From Candidatus Hebobacterum abditum (GTDB lineage: Bacteria; Armatimonadota; Hebobacteria; Hebobacterales; Hebobacteraceae): a stretch of 64,000 nucleotides of DNA. The notes under the pieces were generated by a model. That model saw only the letters and a list, made by a program, of their open reading frames with translations. It had not been told where the DNA came from and did no database searches. Location of the stretch: assembly GCA_029821875.1 (NCBI GenBank), contig JALGXW010000004.1, forward strand, positions 1 through 64,000, given 5' to 3'. This document shows positions 50,394 through 58,298 of the stretch, piece by piece (position 1 is the first letter of the stretch; every line of letters starts with the position of its first letter). The translations under genes were made by a program, and so were the position numbers.

Positions 50394-51362
50394 GTGGGGC
50401 ATCGGCTTCACGGGCGCGCCGTCTGCGCGCTGATTGTGGCCAGCGCTCCCATGGTGGCTCTTGCCGCCGGAGGCTGCCGCTCGGAGCGCCCCAAGACCGC
50501 TGTCGGCGGCCCGCCGACGACCGATGGCTGCCAGATCTTCCCTGCCGACAATCCGTGGAACACCGACATCTCCGACCATCCTGTCCACCCGAACTCCGAC
50601 GCCTTCATCGAGAGCGTCGGCCTCGGGAAGAACCTGCACCCCGACTTCGGCACCGTCTGGCGGGGGGCGCCTATCGGCATCCCGTACATCGTCGTTCACA
50701 GCGATCAGCCGAGGGCACCCATCGAGATAGTGGCCTATGCCGATGAGAGCGACGCGGGCCCCTTTCCCATCCCCCTCGACGCGCCGGTCGAGGGCGGCCC
50801 CGACTCCGACGGCGACCGCCACGTCATCGCCCTGGATGTCGACGACTGCAAGCTCTACGAGCTTTTCCGTGCCTTCCGCGCCGACGATGGTTGGAAGTGC
50901 GACTCCGCCGCGGTCTTCGACCTCACATCCAACGACTTGCGCCCTATGGGCTGGACTTCGGCCGACGCGGCCGGGCTGCCGATCTTCCCTGGGCTGGCTC
51001 GCTACGAAGAAGTGGCTCAGGGCGAGATGAACCACGCGCTTCGCTTCACCGTCCGAAGGACCCAGCGCGGCTACATCCTGCCGGCCACCCACTTCGCCAG
51101 CCGCCACGACGACCCGAACCTCCCACCGATGGGGCTCCGGGTCCGCCTAAAGGCCGACCACGACATCTCCGGCTTCCCGCCCCAGGCCCAGGTCGTGCTT
51201 GAGACGCTCAAGAAGTACGGCATGATCCTGGCCGACAACGGCGGCGACTGGTTCATCTCCGGCGCTCCCGACAGCCGCTGGGATATGGAGCAGCTCGCCA
51301 CCATCAAGCGCGTGAAGGGCACGGACCTTGAGGTCGTGGATACCGGGCCGATCGTCAAGTAG
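50394..51362 (+). CDS. Conserved secreted lipoprotein of unknown function
   Basis: Protein of 322 residues. A lipobox ends in VALAAGGC, and the mature protein starts with acidic, Trp-containing segments: IFPADNPWNTDISDHPVHPNSDAFI, PDFGTVWRGAPIGIPYIVV and VEGGPDSDGDRHVIALD. The pattern recurs in many bacterial secreted proteins that I know only as hypothetical. The GTG at 50394 has GGAGGAGG eight bases upstream; an ATG at 50355 adds 13 residues. Repeated acidic Asp segments may bind calcium. Confidence 0.8.
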   Translation: MGHRLHGRAVCALIVASAPMVALAAGGCRSERPKTAVGGPPTTDGCQIFPADNPWNTDISDHPVHPNSDAFIESVGLGKNLHPDFGTVWRGAPIGIPYIVVHSDQPRAPIEIVAYADESDAGPFPIPLDAPVEGGPDSDGDRHVIALDVDDCKLYELFRAFRADDGWKCDSAAVFDLTSNDLRPMGWTSADAAGLPIFPGLARYEEVAQGEMNHALRFTVRRTQRGYILPATHFASRHDDPNLPPMGLRVRLKADHDISGFPPQAQVVLETLKKYGMILADNGGDWFISGAPDSRWDMEQLATIKRVKGTDLEVVDTGPIVK

Positions 51363-51439
51363 GGCCCCAGGGCAAGCTTGCGCCGGCAAACCGAGGGGAC
51401 CGGCGGGCCGGCACCGACCGCTCTCGGTCTCGGCCGCCC

Positions 51440-53800
51440 CTACGGCTCGGCCGGGCCCTTCCACACGCTTCCGCCGAAGGTGCAGACGTAGATGATGGAG
51501 TCGTCATCCGGGTCGAACGACACCCGCTGGATGTTCCGGAACGGAATGCCGATGAATGGCTCCCAGCTCTCGCCGCCATCCTTGCTCAGCCACAGCCCGT
51601 GACTGGGCGCACCCTCGCACAGGCACATGTAGACCCAGTCCGGCCGCTTCGGGTGCACCGTGGCTCCGAACACCTCATGGCTCTCTCGTGAGACCCGCTT
51701 CCAGGTCTCGCCGCCATCTGTCGTCTTGTAGAGGCCGCCCTCTCTGTTGTTGGCGTCGGCCGCGCCAAGGTAGATGACATTCGAGTCTCGGGGATCGATG
51801 TCGAAGTCCTTCGGCCACAGCAGCGGCTGCGAGGAGTTGATGCACTCCCAGCTCTCGCCCCCATCGCGGGAGCGGTACAGCCCCGGCCCTTCCCGTACGT
51901 AGCGGTCGTCCTTCCTCAGGGCCGTGACGAGGCAGAACAGCGTGCCGTCATCGTGCAGGATCAGACGGCACGCTCGCTCGTTCGTGTCGGGCGCGCCGAG
52001 GCCGTCCGACTTCTTGACCCACGTCTTCCCATCGTCCGTGGACTTGTAGACACCGGCCTCGAACAGGGAAGCGTAGAGGACGCGGGTGTCCTTCGGACTG
52101 CGCGGATCGAGTACGACCGATACGACTGGCTTGTTCGGCAAACCATCCGAGCTGTCGCGCCATGTCTTCCCGAAGTCTTCACTCAGGCCGACCCCGCCGC
52201 CCGCGCGCGGCCAGTAGTGCTTGCCGGAGATGACGTTGTTGTTCGGGATGTCGTGTAAGTCGGCGAAGGCGCCCCATATCTTCCCCGGGGTTTCGGAATC
52301 GAAGGCCAGCTCGTAGGTGGTGTTCCTGAGCGGCTTATCCCACTGCGAGTACCAGGTCTTGCCAGCGTCCTCGGAGCGAGCGAACTTGATGTCGGTATAG
52401 GCCATGTAGTGGCGGTTCTTCTCGAAGGGATCGATGTAGTAGTGCCAGACCGTCGTCACGACCAGGCCGGTGTTCTCCCATCGATGTCCCTTCGCGACTT
52501 CCGCCTGTCCCGCCGCGGGGCGCGTATGCAGCGTCTCCCAGTTCTTCCCGCCGTCCCGCGTTATCTGGCAGCACATCCAGTCGGTCGTGATGACCATCTC
52601 GGTGTCAGCCGGGTTGATACCCGCGCCGCTCAAGTTCATCTCGGAGCTGCCGAGCTCGGCCGTCAGATAGTTCGGCTCGAGGTTGAACTCGGCCGAATCG
52701 GTTTCGGAGAAGAAGGTCGGCCGCCAGGTCTCGCCGCCGTCGTCGCTGCGGTAGACCTGATTGGAGCGCGCGCGGCACGCGTACACTGTGAGCGGCTTCA
52801 CATTGGTGGTGAGCACGAACTGGTACTGTGGCGCGAACTTCCGCCCCCAGCGCTCGCGCGCCCGGGTGTCTATGTCCGCACCCATCGCCTGCTGCCAAGT
52901 GCGCCCGCGGTCGGTCGACCTGTAGATACCACCGACGTATTGCCCGTCGGCCGCCTCCCCCTCTGTCGTGCAGTAGAGAACGATGTCGTTGTTCTCCGCG
53001 TCCGATCCGCCCGCGAAGTCCAGCAACTCCTTGTCTGGCAAGCCCTCCCCGATCTGCTGCCAGTTCGCTCCCGCATCTTCGGACACGAACACGCCCTCCC
53101 TCGTGCCCGCGAAGCAGCGACGGCCGCCCGTCGAACTGGTCTGATCGATGTGGAAGCCGACGATCTCTCCATCAATGCCTGTGGAGCGCTGCCAGTTATC
53201 GCCGCCATCTGTCGAGAAGAACGTCCCCTCCCAGGCGCCAACAAGGAGGAAGCTGCCGTCGCTGGCATCGATCGCAAGCTCGTTGAGTCCGGCCGGCAGT
53301 CCCTCGCCCAACGGCTCCCAGGTAGCGCCTCGGTCTCTGCTGATGCGCAGCTCCCCTGGATAGCCATGCGCCGCGTAGACGACGTCGGGATCGATCGGAT
53401 GAAAGACTGGCCTGCACCTCGTGTTTCCCATGAGATACTGGTGGTGGAACATCTCCCATGTCTCTCCGCCGTCTGTGGAGCGGAAGGCGCAGCTCATATC
53501 GCAGTTCACGATGATGAGCTTGGGGTCATGGGGTGAGATGGCCGGCGTGAACATGCCCCCGCCGCCGCTGAGCCCGATGCTCTCCCACCTCGCCATCTCC
53601 TCGCGAAGCACATCGTCGGCAATCATGTGGTGCCTCCTCCAGGACTGGGCTGAAGCCCGACGGGACGAGCCGTGCACAAGCAGGCCTGAGGCCACACAGA
53701 GCATGACCAGAACTCCCAAGGCCAGCGCCAGCAGGCGCCGGGCCCTGGCGCAGCGGCCCGGCACACCCGCGTTCTGGCAGTCTGAGGGGAACTCAGGCAT
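51440..53800 (-). CDS. Secreted BNR/Asp-box beta-propeller protein (sortilin-like)
   Basis: Protein of 786 residues. It begins with a signal peptide (LLALALGVLVMLCVASGLLV, ending ASAQ). I count about thirteen Asp-box repeats (S/T-x-D-x-G-x-T/S-W), such as STDGGETW, SRDRGATW, SEDAGKTW and TTDGGETW, typical of beta-propeller sialidase, Vps10 or photosystem II assembly-like proteins. No catalytic residues for sialidase are identified. A second start at 53626 has an excellent ribosome site (GGAGGAGG) but would lose the signal peptide. Function unknown. Confidence 0.83.
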   Translation of the reverse strand: MPEFPSDCQNAGVPGRCARARRLLALALGVLVMLCVASGLLVHGSSRRASAQSWRRHHMIADDVLREEMARWESIGLSGGGGMFTPAISPHDPKLIIVNCDMSCAFRSTDGGETWEMFHHQYLMGNTRCRPVFHPIDPDVVYAAHGYPGELRISRDRGATWEPLGEGLPAGLNELAIDASDGSFLLVGAWEGTFFSTDGGDNWQRSTGIDGEIVGFHIDQTSSTGGRRCFAGTREGVFVSEDAGANWQQIGEGLPDKELLDFAGGSDAENNDIVLYCTTEGEAADGQYVGGIYRSTDRGRTWQQAMGADIDTRARERWGRKFAPQYQFVLTTNVKPLTVYACRARSNQVYRSDDGGETWRPTFFSETDSAEFNLEPNYLTAELGSSEMNLSGAGINPADTEMVITTDWMCCQITRDGGKNWETLHTRPAAGQAEVAKGHRWENTGLVVTTVWHYYIDPFEKNRHYMAYTDIKFARSEDAGKTWYSQWDKPLRNTTYELAFDSETPGKIWGAFADLHDIPNNNVISGKHYWPRAGGGVGLSEDFGKTWRDSSDGLPNKPVVSVVLDPRSPKDTRVLYASLFEAGVYKSTDDGKTWVKKSDGLGAPDTNERACRLILHDDGTLFCLVTALRKDDRYVREGPGLYRSRDGGESWECINSSQPLLWPKDFDIDPRDSNVIYLGAADANNREGGLYKTTDGGETWKRVSRESHEVFGATVHPKRPDWVYMCLCEGAPSHGLWLSKDGGESWEPFIGIPFRNIQRVSFDPDDDSIIYVCTFGGSVWKGPAEP

Positions 53801-54003
53801 GCTCGTACCGTCTCCCAGCCCCCTCCAGTTCGGCTGTCGGCTCCGGACACCTCTCCCGGCCCGCCAGAGCGCCAGGCGGGTCCGAGAACGCCGAAGACGC
53901 CTTCAGAGAGCCCCTGCGCAGATTCCATCTCAGAACCCTGAGAGCACTGTGGAACAACCACATTGGATGGCTTTGAGGCCATTCGCAGTTCTTTCACAAT
54001 CCG

Positions 54004-54099
54004 GCACTCCGAAACGGCAAACTTACCGAGAGGTGAGGACGCAAAGCTATGGGTCTCAGCTGCCGAAGCTGGCTGAGATCGCCAGGCTGCCGAAGGTGC
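54004..54099 (+). promoter_or_regulatory. Cyclic di-GMP-I (GEMM-I) riboswitch
   Basis: The aptamer hallmarks are all present in order. GGCAAAC leads into a CTTACC/GGTGAG stem capped by the GNRA tetraloop GAGA. Next comes GACGCAAAGCTATGGGTCT, the conserved core, then the second hairpin and GATCGCCAGGCTGCCGA, which fits the 3' half with its tetraloop-receptor-like segment. Outer stem is GCAC with GTGC (54004-54007, 54096-54099), plus CGG/CCG. It points toward the pilin operon on the plus strand, with a terminator-like hairpin after it. The G before GCAAA favours c-di-GMP over cyclic AMP-GMP, but alignment is needed to confirm this. Confidence 0.88.
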
Positions 54100-54167
54100 A
54101 ACCGAGCCACGTGAGCTCTGAGTTGCGGCGCTGACGCGTCGGCAGCCGGTATCTGATCGGACCCTCG

Positions 54168-54203
54168 ACCCGTCCTGCAGGGGAACCGACCGGCTGGACG
54201 GGT
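54168..54203 (+). terminator. Terminator-like hairpin downstream of the GEMM riboswitch
   Basis: ACCCGTCC (54168-54175) pairs with GGACGGGT (54196-54203) around a 20-base loop, followed by TTCCCGTTATTT. It is located between the aptamer (ends 54099) and the pilin ATG at 54265, where an expression platform would be. The T-run is interrupted. Confidence 0.6.
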
Positions 54204-54264
54204 TTCCCGTTATTTCGGCGCCCTCCGGAGCCCTCGCGGCCGGAATCTAGGAGGGTCGGATAAG

Positions 54265-54663
54265 ATGAAGATATACCGAAGCAGACGTGGTCTCACTCTT
54301 ATCGAGTGCCTCGTCACTACGGTCATCCTCGGGATCGGGGTGATCGGAGTCGCCGGGATGTTTGCCTGCGCGACGATCTCGGAGCAGAAGGCCAGTCACA
54401 TGGCGCAGGCCCGACACATCGCCGAGGAAGCCCTGGAAGGAGTCCGCGCGGGCGACTTTGCCGTATTCGACCAGAGTTCAGGCGTCACTTCCCTCGACAC
54501 CTCGAGCCTACCGCGCGCGACGGGCGCTATTGCCTGGGAGCCCTACGCGACAGGGGTGGGCGACCTCAAGCTCGTGGCGGTGAACCTCTCTTGGGACTGG
54601 GCAGCGTACAGTTCGGGCACATATAAAGTCGTCACGCTCGTGTCCGCCCCGGGAGGCAGCTAG
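54265..54663 (+). CDS. Type IV pilin-like protein, PilV class
   Basis: Minor pilin of 132 residues. The class III signal RRG-LTLIECLVTTVILGIGV shows a prepilin peptidase cut after Gly and the conserved Glu5. The C-terminal part is beta-rich with no cysteines. The AGGAGG site lies 10 bases upstream of the ATG. It is the first gene after the GEMM riboswitch and 2 bases from the next pilin. PilV proteins help form the pilus tip or bind cells. Confidence 0.86.
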   Translation: MKIYRSRRGLTLIECLVTTVILGIGVIGVAGMFACATISEQKASHMAQARHIAEEALEGVRAGDFAVFDQSSGVTSLDTSSLPRATGAIAWEPYATGVGDLKLVAVNLSWDWAAYSSGTYKVVTLVSAPGGS

Positions 54664-54665
54664 CC

Positions 54666-55424
54666 ATGGCGGTGAGGATGTCACGAACCAAGCGTTCACG
54701 GCTCGGGGCGACGCTGGCCGAGGGCATTGTGGCGATGCTTATCAGCACCCTCTTCCTGTCCGTGTTGCCAGCGTTCTACCACACGTCCGTGAGGATCTGG
54801 CAGCGCGAGACCGCCGAACTGCAGGTCAGCCAGACAGCGGACTTCGTTCTCAAGCGGATGGAGGAAGACGTTCGGAACGCTCGCTCCGTGTACGTGTCCT
54901 CCAGTGGCCTGGAGGTTGTCCTCACGCTCCCGCTGAAGGCGTACGATTCGGAGCTCGGCCGCGAGGTGAATGTGCTCTCGGGCGGATATTTGGTGAACGG
55001 CGACCAGGTCGAGTACTACTTCGTCCACAACACGGCGGAGTCTTCCGTTGAAGGCGCAATCTACCGACGTGTCGTCGATTCGGGTGGGACAGCAGGCACC
55101 GCGGCCATGATCGCCGATCACATCCAGCCAACCATCAACCCCCTGGACACTTCGACCTACGCGCCGCTGCCGGTGTTCAGCTTCGACTCAGTTCAGAGAA
55201 CGCTGACAGTGACGATCACGGCGGCCGAGCCGAAGTCGTCCAGCGGGACTTTCGCCCCCAAGGACGCACTTCTCACCTGCGCCAGGGACGGCGGGCAGCT
55301 CTACCGCGTCCCTCTGGACGAGCGCCCGGAGGGCGAGCTCCGCTGCAGCACATGCGGAGGGGAACTGGAGACGAGCGGCGAGATCGTGACGTACCAGACT
55401 CAGTTCCTGGTCCGGAATCAGTAG
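54666..55424 (+). CDS. Type IV pilin-like protein, PilW class, with a Cys-rich tail
   Basis: Minor pilin of 252 residues. The prepilin site is RLG-ATLAEGIVAMLISTLFL with Glu5 present, and QTADFVLKRMEEDVRNA matches PilW. The C-terminal 50 residues contain a zinc-ribbon-like element: TCARDGG, then about 20 residues later LRCSTCGGEL. One expected Cys of the first knuckle is replaced by Asp, so zinc binding is not assured. It follows PilV closely and precedes the PilX-like gene. Confidence 0.82.
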   Translation: MAVRMSRTKRSRLGATLAEGIVAMLISTLFLSVLPAFYHTSVRIWQRETAELQVSQTADFVLKRMEEDVRNARSVYVSSSGLEVVLTLPLKAYDSELGREVNVLSGGYLVNGDQVEYYFVHNTAESSVEGAIYRRVVDSGGTAGTAAMIADHIQPTINPLDTSTYAPLPVFSFDSVQRTLTVTITAAEPKSSSGTFAPKDALLTCARDGGQLYRVPLDERPEGELRCSTCGGELETSGEIVTYQTQFLVRNQ

Positions 55425-55515
55425 GCGGGCCATCTGGGCGTCACCGATGGGCGATGAGATGGGCCCTACTAGATATGCACCGAACTGAAGCGATGCAGTC
55501 AGAGCTGAGAAGCAA

Positions 55516-55580
55516 CCGGGCGGCCGCGCCTGAGGGCGAGGGAAACCGGCAATGCCGCCGACCGGGGCGCGGCCGCCCGG
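55516..55580 (+). other. Perfect 15-bp GC stem in the PilW-PilX intergenic region
   Basis: CCGGGCGGCCGCGCC (55516-55530) pairs exactly with GGCGCGGCCGCCCGG (55566-55580) around a 35-base loop. The intergenic region (55425-55684) has no coding potential I can see. A second hairpin CTCCGA/TCGGAG lies about 30 bases before the next ATG. It may control the balance of pilin expression or be a terminator. Confidence 0.5.
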
Positions 55581-55684
55581 CATCTTGCGGGATGCTCTCG
55601 CACACTGCTCAAGGGCGTGAGGATCTCGGCGGCGACTGCAGCATAGGAGGAGACTCCGATTCTCGGAGCAGCGAGGGATGAACC

Positions 55685-56878
55685 ATGGGTAGCACACGAA
55701 GAAGTGCATGCCGATATAGAGAGCGTGGCTCCATCTTCCTGCTGGCGATGGTGATACTGATCGTCCTCTTGATCTTGGGCGCCTCGCTCATAGAGCGCGC
55801 TCAGACGGCCGTGGACCGCGCGTCGGCCCGGAACCGCCAAGAGCGGGCCTTCCAGCTCGCCGAGGCGGGCATTGAGAAGGCGCTGTGGGATCTCAACCAG
55901 CCCAACGGCTGGATCACCTACGCCGGCGATTCTGATCTCGGACTCCAGGGCGGAACGGTTGACGTTGTCGTCTCCCCACCTCCGTCTGCGCGCGGGGAGT
56001 TCACGTCCACCGTGACCGTCATCTCGACCGGCGTCATCCCCAGCGCACAGGTCGGCCGGACTCACTCCTGCGCGATCCGGATGGTCACGCACAAGGATGT
56101 CAACTACTTCAAGTACGCCATCTTCGGATCAGAAGAGGTCAGCATCGGCAACGGCACGGTCGAGTTGATCACCGACAGCTACGCCTCCGATAGCGGGGAC
56201 TACGGCGGCACCAACATTGCCGCGGCCGGTGACATCGCCACCAACTCGACGAACGCCAACGCGATATACGTCCTCCCTCAGGGCGAGGTCAATGGTGACC
56301 TCTACGTCGGGGCCGGCGCTGCGGACCCGACGGCGTGTGTGGACAACAAGGGCACCGTCAGCGGCACCATCACCACGCTGGACGGCCCCCAGCCTCTGCC
56401 CAGCATCCCCTCCGTGCCTGTCGACGCGATAGAGCTGGGCGACATCTGGCTCGAAAACGATGAGCAACTCGTGCTCGACGCCGGCGTCTACCACGCGACC
56501 GACCTCGAGATCTTCGGCAGCGCCTCGCTCGTCTGCAACGGTGTGGTGACCATCTACATCGACCAGAGTACCGACGGCGGGAGCCCCGACGTCCGCATAG
56601 CCGGAAACGGGATCGCCAACACCTCGCAGATACCGGCCAACCTGACCGTGTTCTGTCTGGACGACGTCGTCTCCGTTGAATTCAGCGGCAACGCCGCCTT
56701 CTACGGCGGCCTCTACGCCCCTAACGCCGACATCGTGCTCAACGCCGGCCATGTCTACGGTTCCGTCGTCGGGAGGACCGTTACGCTCAATGGCTCGAAC
56801 GCCGGCCTGCACTATGACGAGGCGCTGTACGACATGACGGACCCCAACGCAGTGATGCGCTCCTGGGAGGTGCTCTAG
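55685..56878 (+). CDS. PilX-like N-terminus fused to a polymer-forming-like C-terminal domain
   Basis: Protein of 397 residues. GSIFLLAMVILIVLLILGASLIERA resembles PilX, with Gly at the expected cleavage site and a long helix. After about 110 residues comes a Gly/Asn/Val-rich repeating beta-helix-like domain (SIGNGTVELITDSYASDSGDYGG, IAAAGDIATNSTNA, VNGDLYVGAG, GSVVGRTVTLNG), as in proteins with a DUF7305-type domain. It ends with an acidic tail. Third gene of the riboswitch-controlled pilin set. Confidence 0.8.
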   Translation: MGSTRRSACRYRERGSIFLLAMVILIVLLILGASLIERAQTAVDRASARNRQERAFQLAEAGIEKALWDLNQPNGWITYAGDSDLGLQGGTVDVVVSPPPSARGEFTSTVTVISTGVIPSAQVGRTHSCAIRMVTHKDVNYFKYAIFGSEEVSIGNGTVELITDSYASDSGDYGGTNIAAAGDIATNSTNANAIYVLPQGEVNGDLYVGAGAADPTACVDNKGTVSGTITTLDGPQPLPSIPSVPVDAIELGDIWLENDEQLVLDAGVYHATDLEIFGSASLVCNGVVTIYIDQSTDGGSPDVRIAGNGIANTSQIPANLTVFCLDDVVSVEFSGNAAFYGGLYAPNADIVLNAGHVYGSVVGRTVTLNGSNAGLHYDEALYDMTDPNAVMRSWEVL

Positions 56879-56914
56879 CTTCTCTCTTGCATCTGCGTGT
56901 AGCACGCGCCGGCC

Positions 56915-56947
56915 AACGGCGGCCGCTTTGCACCGGCGGCCGCCGTT
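56915..56947 (+). terminator. Probable terminator hairpin after the pilin operon
   Basis: AACGGCGGCCG (56915-56925) and CGGCCGCCGTT (56937-56947) make an 11-bp perfect stem with an 11-base loop, 37 bases after the PilX-like stop codon. A T-run is missing. Confidence 0.55.
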
Positions 56948-57091
56948 CCGTGGCCTGCCTTCCCCAGACCCCGCCCCTGAATGGCTCGGGTGACACCAGC
57001 TCCCCACCCGAAGGGCAATCACGCACCAGCGGAGAAGCTCCATGTCGGGCGCGCCCCGAGGCGCGCCGTCCGCTTGTCACGGAGGAGGACA

Positions 57092-58234
57092 GTGGAGCCT
57101 ATCCGCATTGGTGTGATCGGTGTCGCCAGCCGCGGCGCCTACTTCGTCAGAGAGTTCCATGAGAACGTAGAGGGGGCCGAGGTCGTCGCCGGCATGGACG
57201 TCGTCGACAAGCACCTCGGCCGCTTCCGCGACACCGTCGGTTCCGACGCCTTCATCACGAAGGACTACCGGGAGCTGGTGGCGCGACCGGATGTCGATGC
57301 GGTCGTGGTCGCCAGCCCGGATAACTTCCACGAGGACCAGGGCCTGGCCGTGCTGGAGGCCGGGAAGCACCTTCTGCTCGAGAAGCCGATGGCGATCACG
57401 ATCGAGGGATGCGACAAGCTGCTGGCCGCGCACAAGAAGGCCGGCGTCGTCTTCGGCCTCGGTCTCAGCATGCGCTACATGCCAATGTTCGAGCTGATGA
57501 AGGACATCATCGACTCCGGCCAGATCGGCGACGTGAAGGCCTACTGGTGCAACCACTTCGTCGGCAGGGGAGGTGAGTTCTACTTCCACGACTGGCACGC
57601 CGTGAGGGACAACACCGCCGGGCTCCTCCTTCAGAAGGGGACCCACGACATCGATATCATGCACTACCTCGTGGGCAAGTTCGCCACCAAGGTCTCTGCC
57701 TTCGGCAGCCTGGACTACTACGGTGGAGACAAGCCCGACGATCTGCACTGCCCCGACTGCCCGGAAAAGGACACTTGCCCGGAGGCCCAGTTGGGCCACC
57801 CGCCACACTTCTCGCTCTGCGCCTTCCGACGAGAGGTCGACGTCGAGGACAACCACGTCCTCATCATGGAGCTGGAGGGTGGCATTAAGGCGGCCTATCA
57901 GGAGTGCCACTTCACGCCCGACTATCACCGCGACCACATCGTCATCGGCACCAAGGGCCGTGTATCCAACAACGAAGAGGACTGGACCGTCACCGTGAAG
58001 ACACGCGCCAAGCACGGCCTGTCCGACACCGTACACACAGTGCATCCGACCGAGGGCGCCCATGGTGGCGGCGATGTGCTGCTCTGCCGCGACTTCATCG
58101 ACGCCATCCGTGAGAACCGGCCGCTGCGCAACGACCCCTACTCGGCCAGAATGGCGGTTGCCGTCGGGGTCGCCGCGCACGAATCGCTGCGGGCCGGCGG
58201 GAAGCTGATCCCAGTCGAGCCACCGGCGACCTGA
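57092..58234 (+). CDS. Gfo/Idh/MocA-family oxidoreductase
   Basis: NAD(P)-dependent sugar oxidoreductase-like protein of 380 residues. RIGVIGVASRGAYFV is the dinucleotide-binding loop, DAVVVASPDNFHEDQGLAVLEAGKHLLLEKPMA includes the catalytic EKP motif, and GTHDIDIMHYLVG the later active-site block. An insertion CPDCPEKDTC has four Cys or three plus one and could be a metal site; it is known in some family members. The GTG at 57092 with GGAGGAGG is preferred over longer starts. Substrate unknown. Confidence 0.89.
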   Translation: MEPIRIGVIGVASRGAYFVREFHENVEGAEVVAGMDVVDKHLGRFRDTVGSDAFITKDYRELVARPDVDAVVVASPDNFHEDQGLAVLEAGKHLLLEKPMAITIEGCDKLLAAHKKAGVVFGLGLSMRYMPMFELMKDIIDSGQIGDVKAYWCNHFVGRGGEFYFHDWHAVRDNTAGLLLQKGTHDIDIMHYLVGKFATKVSAFGSLDYYGGDKPDDLHCPDCPEKDTCPEAQLGHPPHFSLCAFRREVDVEDNHVLIMELEGGIKAAYQECHFTPDYHRDHIVIGTKGRVSNNEEDWTVTVKTRAKHGLSDTVHTVHPTEGAHGGGDVLLCRDFIDAIRENRPLRNDPYSARMAVAVGVAAHESLRAGGKLIPVEPPAT

Positions 58235-58298
58235 GTTCGCGATTCAGCTCGGCCGGCGACAATGCGCCGCCCACTGACGCCGAAAGGAGCCGCGCGAG

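Noticed and set aside
53973-54000. TTGAGG-16-CACAAT as the promoter of the riboswitch operon
   Set aside because: The match is weak and its start would fall inside the first aptamer stem (54004-54007).
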